In this document: positions 43,392 to 54,174 of the stretch, piece by piece
Numbering within the stretch: position 1 is the stretch's first letter
Layout of the letters: the number at the start of each line of letters is the position of its first letter
Origin: Fomes fomentarius
Lineage: Eukaryota; Basidiomycota; Agaricomycetes; Polyporales; Polyporaceae
Assembly: GCA_022606135.1 (NCBI GenBank)
Contig: JABYQN010000001.1
Coordinates: forward strand, 3,472,001-3,536,000
Reading direction: 5' to 3'
DNA: 64,000 bases
The notes under the pieces: model-generated
Told to the model about the DNA's origin: nothing
Seen by the model: the letters and a program-made list of their open reading frames with translations, nothing else
Database searches by the model: none
Program-made: the position numbers and the translations under genes

Positions 43392-43682
43392 CCCATCGGC
43401 CCTTGGCCACCTCCTTCCCCTCGATGTGCAGCGCGGGAATCCAGTAGACATACTTCTTCTTCCAGCGTTCCTGGCCCTCGCCTTGGATGTTGACAGTCTC
43501 GAGCTCGAATTGCCGCTGCTGTCGTACTTTGGCCAACTCCGCTTTCGCAATCTGAGAATCATAATCAGAATAGTGAGTAGGCTGCAATATGTGAGATGAT
43601 GGATACGCACGTCGCAGAGAGAACAGTGTGGACCAGAGAAGAGAGTAAGACGGGCAATATGAGTGATTCCTCGAGCCGACAT
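43327..43682 (-). CDS. glutaredoxin-like protein (DUF836 type)
   Basis: About 100 residues in two exons. Exon 1 (43682-43611) reads MSARGITHIARLTLFSGPHCSLCD, with the redox motif C-S-L-C after a beta strand. The intron GTGCGT...TTCTCAG joins in phase to IAKAELAKVRQQRQFELETVNI, then WKKKYVYWIPALHIEGKEV and VNQALDTW. The YxYWIPALH segment with the cis-proline and the short thioredoxin fold match the glutaredoxin-like DUF836 group (yeast YDR286C). Probable thiol-disulfide role, substrate unknown. Its 3' end overlaps the earliest possible start of the PSP gene. Confidence 0.85.
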
Positions 43683-43885
43683 AAGCGTGAGCAGCGAATA
43701 CGCCAGTCTGGTTATGCAAAGTCATGACGTGCTATAATCTGCAGTGTTCGGAACATACACACCTCACTTGAACTGACGCAGAGATGGTTGACAGTGGCTA
43801 ACAAGGACGAAAACGGTGACTCTGAGGCGCATGTCCAGCAGCAGTCATATTAGCACAGACAAAAGTGTGCGGAATTGAACCATAG

Positions 43886-43967
43886 GGCGCTATAGCCAAG
43901 TGGTTACGGCGACAGATTAGAAATCTGTTCTCCTTTGGAGGCGCAGGTTCGAATCCTGCTGGCGTCG
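43886..43967 (+). tRNA. tRNA-Ser(AGA), second copy
   Basis: Same 82 bases as the minus-strand copy at 35432-35513: anticodon AGA, long variable arm, no intron, followed by TTTT. The two genes face opposite ways 8.4 kb apart; the flanking DNA is not shared. Confidence 0.95.
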
Positions 43968-44186
43968 TTTTATATACTTACGGACTGTAATGTCTACAGT
44001 TTTGCCATGGGTAACACATACGATGGCTGACAGAGATGTGTGCATCTTAAGGCTTACCGTCGTTAACTGAGCTACCGCTATCGGTCGCGTGGGCTATTGA
44101 AGCGCAAAAGGAGCACGACCACCATTTATTCTCGCCCACAAAATGTGGGTGTACTTGAAGGAAGGTACCCTCTGCGAGGGCCAAAA

Positions 44187-44279
44187 GGGCCTGGCCGGGA
44201 ATTGAACCCGGGACCTCCTCCAAATCCATCGTGCACGACGATACCCTAAGAAGGAATCATACTACTAGACCACCAGGCC
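44187..44279 (-). tRNA. tRNA-Pro(AGG) with intron
   Basis: Acceptor GGCCTGG/CCAGGCC with discriminator C, as usual for eukaryotic proline tRNA. Anticodon stem CCTTC/GGAGG, loop TTAGG-G, anticodon AGG. An intron of about 21 nt (TATCGTCGTGCACGATGGATT) sits after position 37, the standard place. T-arm CCGGGTTCAATTCCCGG. A TTTT terminator follows on the minus strand. Confidence 0.93.
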
Positions 44280-44475
44280 AACGGAGGTAAGACATTTATA
44301 CACATATATGAGAAGTGTAACTACTGTCACAGCCCCAGATTTCATGCGGAACTTGAGAATCTCAAGTGAACGAAACAGCCCGGAACTACAACAAAGCGCA
44401 GACAATATAGAGGCAGGAACGACATCAAGTCAAACGGAACGTGAGTGACATTTGCGAGTAGACCGACGGTCTAGT

Positions 44476-45697
44476 CTACAGCTTCTCAAGAAGGCCACGC
44501 AACATCTTCTGGTTGACTGAGCTCGCGGATTCTTTGTCCATCACTTTACTTTTCTTCTCTAAGAGGGCGATGGTTTGCTCCACGTCTGCCGAAAGGGTCT
44601 CGAGAGCACCAGTTGCACGTGTCGCTTCCCAGAATAGTGCCGTCAGAGACATTTATCCGATGACGAGGAAGTCAGCCAGCCAAAGATAGTTACCACAGCG
44701 GTCGAGTTCCTCTTCGAGTGTCCGCCAGAGTTCCTTCCGTCGATCGTACGCGCGCTCGAGCTCCTCTAGAGTCTTCGCAATGTTTCGCTATGCGAGCGAG
44801 CAGCCGCGTTGGGCTAACCGGGGTATGAGGGACCGGGTGGACACACCTTCGATTCGGCCTGTGCGGTCTTAAGTTCGTCCTCGTCCCTGAGGGCGATGCG
44901 CTCAACCTTCTTGCATACTTCATCGAAGGTGAGCAGCCCTGCGCCGAAGGCTAGATCCACTGCATGTACGGCATATTAGAGTGGATCCATGCGGCGCATA
45001 CAGTCTGACTACTCCGGAGCTTACCTTTGTCATCTAGTTTGCCGTGTGTTGCCTTGATGTTGTTGTACGCGGGAAGAAGCGTGTCTTTCAAGTATTGCTT
45101 GAGCATACCCCCTTGTGCCGTCATGGGACTTTTCAATTGCTCGACTAGAGCCATGAGTTGCTCTTCCTCGTCTTCCTCTTCCGTGCTAGATTTGCGAGTC
45201 AACCATCCGAAGGCGAATATACGTGCATATATGCACTCAAATGCCACTCACTCTTCTTGTAGCATGGCCACCAGCGTGGTCTCGTCGTCCCAAGCAAGCA
45301 TGTCGACATCGTCGTCATGTCCCTGTCTGCGCGAGGGGCCAGGCCGTGCGTCCTCGTGCGCCCAACTCTCGAGCGGCCTGTAGAGTTCACGCGATTCAGT
45401 AAGCTGGTGCTCCGACTCGTCCTCTTCAGGTTCCTCGCGAATCGTCGAGAGCTGGCTGCGTGCAGAGAGGAAACGGTTGGTATTGGTCGAGTGCAGCCGC
45501 GACCGCGGGGCCGGGCTTCTGGATACGTTAGGTCGGGTAACAAACGGAGCCTTCTGATGCTGTGCGGAACGGGTGGCTGAGGCCGTGAGCGTGACGTGCG
45601 CAACGACAGGGCGCGCGAACTTACCGAAGCGGACTCTGTGTGTCTTGACGGCGAGGGGGGAGGCGCGCTGGACGAGATGCGTGGTGTGTTTGCCCAT
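44476..45697 (-). CDS. hypothetical coiled-coil protein
   Basis: About 330 residues; family not recognised. Start ATG 45697 ([17 protein letters not shown]). A 48-nt in-phase intron is probable near 45623-45576 (GTAAGTT...CCTCAG); if it is retained the frame also stays open. The N-terminal half is basic and Ser-rich (SRSPAPRSR), then acidic ([13 protein letters not shown]). The C-terminal half, in four short exons, is helical with heptad-like spacing: [73 protein letters not shown] and [15 protein letters not shown], ending LLEKL then TAG at 44478-44476. The shape resembles kinetochore or cytoskeletal coiled-coil subunits, but nothing specific supports that. It diverges from the G-gamma gene with about 300 bases between starts. 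Confidence 0.7.
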
Positions 45698-45997
45698 GTC
45701 GACGACGGCGAGGGTGGCGGGGAGTTGGAGGAGAGAAAGAACGAAGGAGTGGACGGGACGAGGTGTATGCGGGTAAGCGCCAAGAGAGATCACGCTTCTG
45801 GTCGTTCTGTGTTGGCGCCGCCCCCTTTCGCTCGCCCGTTCTTCAGTCTTCCCTTGGTCTTCCCCTCTTCGTCCCTCTTTCCCGTCTTCTTCTGCGAGTC
45901 CGGCTACTCCCCGTTCTCGCACCAGAATCTCTTCCATCCGCCCCCAGAGTCTCAGACACTCCGACACCTTGTTTCCGTCATCGTCGACATCGTCAAC

Positions 45998-47396
45998 ATG
46001 AGCGGCCGTGTCCCAAAGCAGTCCATGTCTGAACTCAAGCTCCGCAGGCTGACAGAACACAACCAGAGGCTCAAGGAGGACCTCGCGCGACCAAGGATCC
46101 GGGTCAGCGAGGCGAGCAAGAGGTAAGCATGCACCAATTATGCTCAGCGGACGCCGTTGTTCATCCTCGTCTGCTGCGTAACAGCTTGATCAACTTCTGC
46201 AAGTCCACTCCAGATCACCTAGTGAGTATCATATCCCCTGTATCATCAACATTGAGACTTTCTGGTCGGTGCGAGGGAGAGATTGAGGGGAGCTGGACAC
46301 CACGTCAATTTGCTACGTGTGCGTAGGGCCACTGCCAGCTATGGAGGATGTATATGCGTCAGGCTGCATCGACGCCCAACACGCGACTCAGATGTCCCGC
46401 GATAAACTGGTCAGGGATTGGTATGTCCAGGTATCCGGCACACATATTCCCCGCGTTGCGGCTGTCCCTCCCATCGCCGCCCTTCTCCTCATCCCTTTTG
46501 CGATCCCAAGCCCGAGGCGAGCTTGCCTCATTGGTGCCGGGAAGGTTTGAGGGGAGGGTGGGCAGCAGTTGTCGTATTGTGCCCCCCTGCCGTGTGTTTG
46601 CGGGCGTCGCACCTGTCTTCGCCCCGTCCATCAGGACAAGCGCGGAAATCCCTGGGATTTGTGACAAGGTCATGGGGAACTGGTACGTTTGACTATCAAA
46701 TTCACACATGTAACTATCGTCCTGCATGCGCTGTCCTCCCTCTTTTTGAAGAAGCTCGCATGTGGAGTCACCGCAGTCTCCTTACATCTCCGATCCGCCG
46801 AGGAGGCCTGATGCTCAGCCACGACCGTGGCTTTTTGTCAGTAACTGTGAATATCATCATCGAACGTTACTGGATACTTGTCTAAGCCTATCAACAGTCC
46901 ACGAGAGACATTCAGATGGACAAGGACTGGTGCAGACCGGCCCCGCCGTCACAATTGCTTGATCTCCTGTTTCTGGTTCATCCCTGGACCATATATCTGT
47001 TTGTTGCGTTCCCAGCGCCCCGCTTTGTGTTGGTCAGTCGTCCTCTCGTGCCCGTGCTTATATGCTTACAATATGCATATACGCGCTGACTCGGGAGCCA
47101 AAATCAGACGAAGGCACGGACGCCGTCTTCAAGCACTAGCATGAAGGCGGTGCATGTGCTCTGATTCTCAGATGCTTATATTGGGGCTGATACTTGAGCC
47201 CCGTCCCGGCTTCATATCAGGCATCGTTGTATCAGACGATAGGCCTGCGCTGCTCTTCATCACACTTCCGACGTAGATGCATGATTCTCATCACTCACGT
47301 TAATCTCTCCAGATTCCATCGGTGTGGGGACCCGTCAGCAAGGCGGAAGATCCATTTGCTATGCCCAACCAAGGGTGCCAGTGCGTCGTCATGTAG
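45998..47396 (+). CDS. heterotrimeric G-protein gamma subunit
   Basis: Membrane-anchored partner of G-beta in pheromone and nutrient signalling. Exons 45998-46122, 46185-46221 and 47313-47396 give 81 residues. Seen: [21 protein letters not shown] (coiled-coil helix with G-beta), [19 protein letters not shown], then after a 1,091-nt intron [15 protein letters not shown] and a terminal CQCVVM: a CaaX box (CVVM) for farnesylation with an upstream cysteine for palmitoylation. All three phases agree and the conserved segment order matches fungal gamma subunits. If translation ran on past exon 2 it would give an unrelated tail without CaaX, so the distant exon is needed. The other introns are of normal size (62 nt). 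Confidence 0.9.
46222..47312 (+). other. 1.1 kb intron of the G-gamma gene
   Basis: Donor GTGAGT, acceptor CTCTCCAG with a CTCAC/GTTAAT branch region. About twenty times the usual intron length here. A 114-codon plus-strand frame (46348-46692) inside is open but has no recognised motif. Confidence 0.7.
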
Positions 47397-48197
47397 GGCG
47401 ACCACTATTCATCCGTCCGCCGGCATACTCTCCTTCCCCGAACATACACTACTTGCGGCATGACGGACCTCGGGACACCGTTGGGGGCCGTGATCAACAC
47501 ACGAGATCGTGCAAGGTGTCGGCGTGGAGTGAATGGGGTTCGCATCCACGTTCGTTTATCTTGCGTCCCGCTCTCGCTGTTTTTTGCTCGCTGTATTCCT
47601 GCCATCATTTATCGGAGCGCCATCTCGCGCTAATCCGTTCATCCTCCAAATACTCATACAGTAAATGTTATTGCCCTATCTCAGCGTACACCCCGCCGCT
47701 CGTTTCATTGCATGCACCCGCATTCCACTTCTACTCCAGCATACACACCCACATCCACCCATGTGTCACATAGTATATACCTCGCATCGCGGAGCCCGGA
47801 ATCTCTCCGCCTTCCCCCCTACCTACTTGCTCTTTACTAGATCTCGCTCGCCTCGCCGGTCGATATCGATATCGTCGCGCACCCTGACCTCTGATCTGAA
47901 GTAATGCAGTATCCAGAATTTCTCGTTTCTTGTCCTCGACCTGCGTTTGGTTATGGACCTTTTGTCTTCCGAGTCTCTGACCCATGGCTCCGTGTCCCCA
48001 GGTTATGTATCCTCCCGTAGCCGTAGCCTCACTTTCTTGCCCGGAATCGCATATCGAGCTATCCTGTTTTGATTTGTCCTAGTTTTTCAAATCGTACACC
48101 TTGAGGCTGAGAAAAGTGTCGGCAGACGGTACAGTCTTCCCTTGCATGGATTGGCGGTTTCTTCACTGACAGAATGAGGAATTATTTTACAAGCTAC
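47397..48197. other. intergenic region right of G-gamma
   Basis: About 800 bases, AT-richer, with no gene recognised. Expected to hold the G-gamma 3' UTR. Confidence 0.4.
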
Positions 48198-48340
48198 ATG
48201 GCGGCAAACTCACCAGTCAGTGTGGGCGACTGTGAATGCACGTTACACTGCATACGGTGACTAACATCGACCATTCAAGCACGAGCTGGATCGATGCTCT
48301 GGCAATTAGACCCACCTTAGCAGCCTCATATCCGCGTGTT
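48198..48340 (+). pseudogene. relic of a first exon and intron, copy of 55.0 kb gene
   Basis: Reads ATG, MAANSPVSVGD, then a donor GTGAAT, the string GCATACGGTGACTAAC and an acceptor TTCAAG, matching position by position the exon 1/intron 1 unit at 55020-55110 (MSAANPVTVGD). After the acceptor the open frame is lost within about 14 codons (TAG). Only the 5' end of the gene is present. Confidence 0.65.
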
Positions 48341-48908
48341 GACGTCCTGAAGGTATAGCCTCTTGGAAGATTTGACTTTGCTGCTTCGCATTGTATGATC
48401 GTACTTATTCTCTTTGGACTCCATCATCGCTCAAGTGCGCTATTGATGAACACGTGTTGTGCTGCTCAGGCTGTAACCCTTCTGCCAGTGTCCTTCCAAA
48501 ATAGTGGGACCTCATCAGGTCAAGGGGGCAATGTGGAGAAGTAGGCTCCGACTCGGACCGCGGGCCTGGGAGTCCGGGGACTCACAACTTGCAGTGTTCA
48601 GACTGAGATCCGGTTACTCTACCAGTGGTAAGCGGACCGTCAGTATCGTTTGGAAGAGGGGAACAGACCACAGTGTCTTGGCCAACTTGATCCAGTGGAC
48701 TGTCACGCGAAGTCACATAAAGAACAACTAGACGCCCATATGACTTGGTGGCGCTTGTGGTCTTCTCCCAACCACATACATCCAACCAGCTCTCTCTGCA
48801 TATATGACACACGCTTCGGCCTGCCTTCCACAAATTTTAAACTCAGCTACCGAAACTATATAACCCGCAAGAACGGCTGGTGTGATCTCAAGCTTACGCA
48901 GTTCAGCC
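48341..48908. other. region upstream of the FunK1 kinase
   Basis: About 570 bases with no gene recognised. It should hold the kinase promoter; a weak TATA-like string (AACTATATAACC) lies near 48853-48864, about 50 bases before the start codon. Confidence 0.35.
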
Positions 48909-51900
48909 ATGTCCTCCGGCTCCGTAGACTCGGTCGACGGCGTGTCAGGCGCTTCTTGGGCCAATGGTACGATATCCTTCTTCGACTGTGGTTGCTCTCC
49001 TCTACGTCGTCAACGCACTGATGCTAATGCTAACAACCGTCCCGATTCCCGAAAAACCGCACAGAAACGGCACCTAAGGTGGACCCCGACTTCGTTCAAG
49101 CACACCTAACCAAGTGCTCGATTGAGACATCCGAACTCTTCCAGGAGGTGCAGAAGGACATCGATCATATCGCCCTCAACCCACACTCCACCGTGACTAT
49201 CGAAGCCATGCACTGTCCCGTCCTGTGCCGTATTTTGACCGCCGGGAGCTCTATCATCTACGGTGATTACACGCTGTCTCATGCCGTTGTCGTGAAGTAT
49301 CCTGACATCTCCTGGTTCCAGGCAAACTAACGAAAAAACAGAAGGTCCAAGTACGTGTCCGCCTACAAGTAACAAAGCTCACCGCTATCGAGTTCATCGA
49401 CCTTTCGACCAAGTCGCCTACGGGGTTCCCCGTACACAAGTTAGAGGAAAAGCCAGACCTTCTGGGTCTAGTCGGCGCCGCGAAGTACTCGAAGTCGAAG
49501 TTGAGGGTCTCACATGGTAGCATCGTGACTCTTGTAGAAGTTAAGGCCGACAAGTCCCATGGTATGGCGCAAGCTCTTCGTTACGCATATCACCACCAGC
49601 AAGCTCGTCCTGATAAACCAGCATTCATCTGCCTCAGTGTGAAGCCAGCCTACTATCAGATCCTTCTTTCAGAACCTTCGGGCACCGTTGCATCGCCCCG
49701 ATTCAACTGGAAAGACCTGGGTCCTCTCGCCTCGTTCCTCTACTCCCTCTATATTCCCCCACCGTCTCATTTCTATCATGACGCGACCATATTGAAGAGC
49801 CCTTTCACACATGCCGGCGCATCAACCTCCTCGATCAGCGTGTCATGGTCTATCACCTGCCACGGCGAACAGTACACCGATGGGAAGATGATGTCGGCCC
49901 TTGGCGACGCATGGGGAAGAAGGACAGCAGTTTTCCTGATCAAGGATGCCACTGGATCCCACGTCGTCATCAAGGAGTACTACTGGCATCACAAGCGTCG
50001 CTTTGAAGAATCGGAGCTGCTTGAAGCAATCCATAAAGACGGCGATGTACCCGGAGTCGTGCGCCTGAAGGTGTATGAAGACGTCAAGTATCAGGGGAAA
50101 ACAATTCAATGTGGCACGGAAGAAGGCGGTAACTTGCGGACGAAGAAGAGGTTGTTTCTCTATGACTACGGCCATGAGTTGTTAAGTGCCACGTCGGTCA
50201 ACGAGTTTCTGCGGGCAATCTACGACGTTTTGGAAGGTGCGCTAGCGAATTGATTGCGAGAGTTATCTGACGTGCGCCATAGTTCATCGCACACTCTTGC
50301 AACGCGGGATCTTGCATCGCGACATGAGTATCCAGAACATCCTTCTTCGTCCAGTCTGGCGGGAGATGCCTGACAGACCCGTCATGAAGGACCCTCCGCC
50401 ATTCATTCAGGACGTTCTTGGTGGGAAGAGGTGCGTGTATCGTACATAAATACTGCGAACGTCCCACTTATCCTGGCTGTAGGGATCCCAAGTCACGGTT
50501 GGCAGAGTGCCTGCTGATTGATTTCGACAACAGCGCACTTCTAGACAAGAAGTGGTCACTAACAACAGCTCTTGAGGAGCTTGCCCGTCGAACTGTGCGT
50601 CTTATAGCCAATTTAACCTGTTATGTATGTTCTAATCGATAGTCTTGCAGGGTACTCCCAAGTATATCGCCCGTTCGGTGTCACTTGGGGAGGTCTTCCT
50701 CTCTGGAAGCGTATTAGAGGGAGCGCGGATGCCAGAGCTCCAAGGCGAGGCGCTGGACCTTTACATCGCTGCACGTGGCCGTGAACATTACGAGTCTTAC
50801 AACGACTCGGACAATATCCCCGAACCTCCTCAGAATGTTAAGGATGCAGCAGAAAAAATACCCGAAGTTCTCGCGCTTTGGCAGAATGCGAAGGCAAATC
50901 CAAGCTTCCATGGTGGTTTTCCGCCCCCATACCAAGAGGTCTCAGACCTTCCCAAGGAGAAGATCCCCAAGTTCTATCATCGACCAGAGCACGACGTCGA
51001 ATCAGTCTTCTGGACCTCGTTCTCTGTCCTTTCTCGCGTTCATCCTGCAAAGTACGCCCGGGAGAAAGGTGTTCCTGCAGCTCTCTATACCGTCTGGGAT
51101 ATTTTCGACAAGCACAGAATCTCGGATACACCGTGTATTGATGCCGATCGCCGAAGGACGATCCTCAGCCGGAGGTTGGACTCGTGGTTGTCCGACTACG
51201 AGCCTTTCCCCGAGATGCGAGACTTGGGCAAACTGCTCTATGATCTCAGTCTACAAGTCCGCCCTGAATACGCTGTATGGGATTGGAATGGGGGCGAGCA
51301 GCCGCGGCCTGACCACCTCCATGAAGCCGTTCAACGCATCATCCTCCAGTACCTCGTCGACCATCAGGACAAGGACGTCAGGCTCAACAATAAGATCCTA
51401 CGTCCTGTCGACACCAAGCTGTCTCTGCCGAAGTACACCCGCAAGCAGGAGATTATCACGAGCAAGGGGAAGGGCAAGGCAGTCGACAAGAGCGCCCCCT
51501 TCCATGACAATCCCGTAACGCACATCAATGGTCGGCCAGCTCCTCCTCTTCAACCTGGGAGTGAAGCTGGGCCAAGTGGGAGCGGTATCAATGTTCCCCA
51601 ACGTTCTCGCGCGAAGGGTGACACTCGTCTACCGCCCGCGGCATCCATTCATGGCATGGAGACCAGGCGCCAGAACGGCGCTGGGAATGTCGGCGCTGGT
51701 CCTTCGACAACTGCACCACGCATTGTGACTCGCATTACGACTGCACAACGCATCCCATACAGCTTGAGGTCTGCGGTTACGAGAAACCGGTCAAAGGGGA
51801 ACGTCCAGGCTGCCAGCCGTGTTCCCGCTAGGGCTATGCACCGCGTTCCTTCCGGTTCGGGGCCAGCTACAGCGAGTCGGACCCGGTCGAATGCCCAGGA

Positions 51901-52063
51901 CGTCATGGGTCCTCCGACCATGGCCGTTCAGCGTGTTGCTTCGTGCCCGATGTCGACCGCCGCGGTCACCCGGAGTCGGACTTCTTCGAAGCGGAAGAGC
52001 GACCACGAGGAAGAAGAAGAGACTGGTCCCGCCGTCAAGCGTCGTAAGGGCGGTCCTCGCTGA
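48909..52063 (+). CDS. FunK1-family protein kinase
   Basis: Fungal-specific FunK1 kinase, roughly 900 residues, many copies in mushroom-forming fungi. Exon 1 (48909-48966) MSSGSVDSVDG; the next exon starts ETAPKVDPDF. A 50-nt intron with a perfect AACTAAC branch site (GTGAAG...AAACAG, ending 49341) joins SHAVV to KVQVRV. N-terminal FunK1 region: LLGLVGAAKYSK, LVEVKADKSHG. Kinase signs: FLIKDATGSHVVIKEYYWH (ATP lysine), LLQRGILHRDMSIQNILL (catalytic HRD), LIDFDNSALL (DFD in place of DFG), GTPKYIARSV (activation loop end), FWTSFSVLSR. After about 650 residues comes a long Ser/Arg/Thr-rich tail ending in acids and a basic cluster (KRKSDHEEEEE, VKRRKGG), likely a nuclear signal. Some introns between 50250 and 50650 were placed by hand. 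Confidence 0.9.
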
Positions 52064-52501
52064 GCGCGCTGCATGGACAGTGGACACTGACCGCTTTTCC
52101 TTCGGAATCGGCGAGGGATTCGTGTCTCTCCTCATATTGTATGTTTTCTCTGTTTTCGCATCGCGTTTATCAATCATATCGTGTTCACCATATACAGTGC
52201 GACCACTAACGGCTGCCCTTAGTAGCCCTGGGTCAGACTTCATCCCTCTTAATGCTCCTATCTGCTCCGAGGCGCACTCGCGTCATCTTCCTTTGCAGTC
52301 CTTCCGCGGCGGAGTGTTCCTTTCCTTCGTATCCTTATTGTCTGCATACTGTGCCTGATTGAATTCCAGAGCCTCCCCCTGTGATGACAGCTAACCAATG
52401 AGCTTGCTGACAAGGGATCTCGCTCGACGTGTACGTACATTAGCATCTCGCACTACAACAGCACCAACAAAGCAAGTACTATACTCGGAACATGTCCATA
52501 A
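52064..52501. other. convergent 3' intergenic region
   Basis: About 440 bases between the tail-to-tail FunK1 and F-box/LRR genes. It holds their 3' UTRs; nothing else recognised. Confidence 0.4.
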
Positions 52502-54174
52502 TCAACTTGCAGCCCACGCGGAGGAAAGCGCGAAATCGCCTATGCACTCAGCAAGCAAAACCTTCCGGCCCGCATCCTCGCTCATCTCCTTCAACTTCAC
52601 AGACGGCGGCGCGCCATACACGAACTCCTGCGCCCGCTTCGACAGACGGTTCACCTGCCAGCAGTACAGCCACGTCGGCCCGCGCTGCACTTGCACGTGA
52701 ATGCCGACCCACTGGAGAGACGGGACGGCCTGCGCCATGCTTGCGGCGCGAGCGGGGGCTTCCGAACAGATGGTGCGAACGACCTTCCGTGTGTACGAGC
52801 AGGACGCGCGGAAGTGATTGATGGTGTACTTCAACAGCAAATGTGTGACCGATAGCCCAGTGAGGGCGCGCTGCAGCTCGTCCTATGCATATTCGGCATG
52901 GGTGAGCTGATGACGCTACGGAAAAAGGGAAACAATGGGTCGGACTTACGACAAGAAGAACAGAGACTTTGACGTAGTCCGGGATGCCGTCTCCTTCCAT
53001 AGTCAAGACGAAGCGGCGAAGAGAGGAAGTTGCTTCGCCCGGCTGGAGCCCGCTGAACCGCCGAGGAAGGGGCATGTACCGATAGTGAACCTGCTTGACG
53101 TGCATCTCTATGCAACTGGGGTGCGTATCGGTGAGTATGGTCGGGAGCATGTCTTCAACAGGGTCTCCAGCGGAGTACCCAACCGATATGCGAGGGACAT
53201 GGAATGGGAGCGCGAGCGTGTACAGCGCGCAGGGTGTCTCTGCACTGACCATCTCTAACGATGGCCATGAGCCCGTCAAGGCATGCCACTGATACTGCGA
53301 GTACTCGCGCAGGCGGTCTTCGTCCTGCCGAGACGACTGTGTGGCACAGGTGGTAGTTGCGGTTGCCCCGTAGGGAGAGATGCGTCAAGTTGGGGAACGT
53401 GCGGACCAGATCACTGACGACGTCTTCTGAAGCTGGGAACTCTATTCCCAGTTTCCGCACGTGCGGGAACACTATACCAGGTGGTGCCACCCATTGGCAG
53501 ACAGGGATGTCGAGCTCAACAAGGGTGGCGGCCAATGGCGAGAGTGCTGATAGCACTTCTGGTATCTCGATCCATCTCCCTGGGCGTAGTGCTAGTCTGC
53601 GAAGGGGCAGTTTGGACATAGTGAAATCCATGCGGAACAGCGTTCGCGGGCACATAGGCATCCGCAGATCCTCAAGGTTCGATAGCTCCGCGATGGCGCG
53701 AAGCAACATGGAAATCGATACGTCTTCAAACCATCTTTCCACTCGGAGTCGGCGAAGCTTGATGCACTGCGGTAGAATGTGTAGGAACACAGTAAGAGCA
53801 TGATTACGGGAGGCGAGGAGTAGGCGTTCTTCGTCTAGTGGATGGCATTCGGGAAGAGCGAAGATAGCTGACGAATCACTCTCTTGGACGTCGAAGTAGT
53901 TGGCCTTGGTCAATGGTGTGCGATAGTCTTCGAGGCTGAAGTTAATGTCCTTGATGAACGGTGCGCGAGACGCTGATGGCCTGTCGAGCCGCAGGAAATG
54001 ACAGAACGACACGATTTGTGCCATCGTCTTGAGAGGTAGACTAGAGTGTGCGCATAGAGGGAGAAGTGCAACATCAAGGAAGTACTTGCATGTTCTCATC
54101 AAGGCAGACAAGTCTCCGGGCAGAAGAAATGACATGATATGGCTTTGCACGTCGAAATTGACCGTGGTTAGCAT
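52502..54174 (-). pseudogene. F-box/LRR-type protein gene with an apparent frameshift
   Basis: The start ATG 54174 opens with a compact F-box-like motif (FDVQSHIMSFLLPGDLSALMRTCKYFLDVALLPL), followed by leucine-rich text: CIKLRRLRVERWFED, LSNLEDLRMPMCP, KLPLRRLALRPGRW, FPNLTHLSLRGNRNYH. At about 53333-53331 the coding frame jumps by one base: the upstream frame ends CHTVVS and the downstream text (RQDEDRLREYSQYQWHAL, then WPSLEMVSAETPC) lies in another frame. A short intron cannot bridge it without removing the conserved FPNLTHLSLR segment. A further intron after VSVLLV (GTAAGT...GCATAG) joins DELQRALTGLS in phase, and the frame ends at 52502. About 540 residues if the shift is ignored. It may be a recent pseudogene, a sequence error, or use an alternative 81-94 nt intron starting at GTCAGT. 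Confidence 0.7.

Noticed and set aside
44040..44095. tRNA-like 5' half on the minus strand (TAGCTCAGTTAACG resembling box A)
   Set aside because: No T-arm (GGTTCGANTCC) or acceptor partner follows within 80 bases; at most a degraded fragment or chance match.
46348..46692. 114-codon plus-strand frame inside the G-gamma intron
   Set aside because: No motif, no splice evidence; long frames arise by chance at this GC content.
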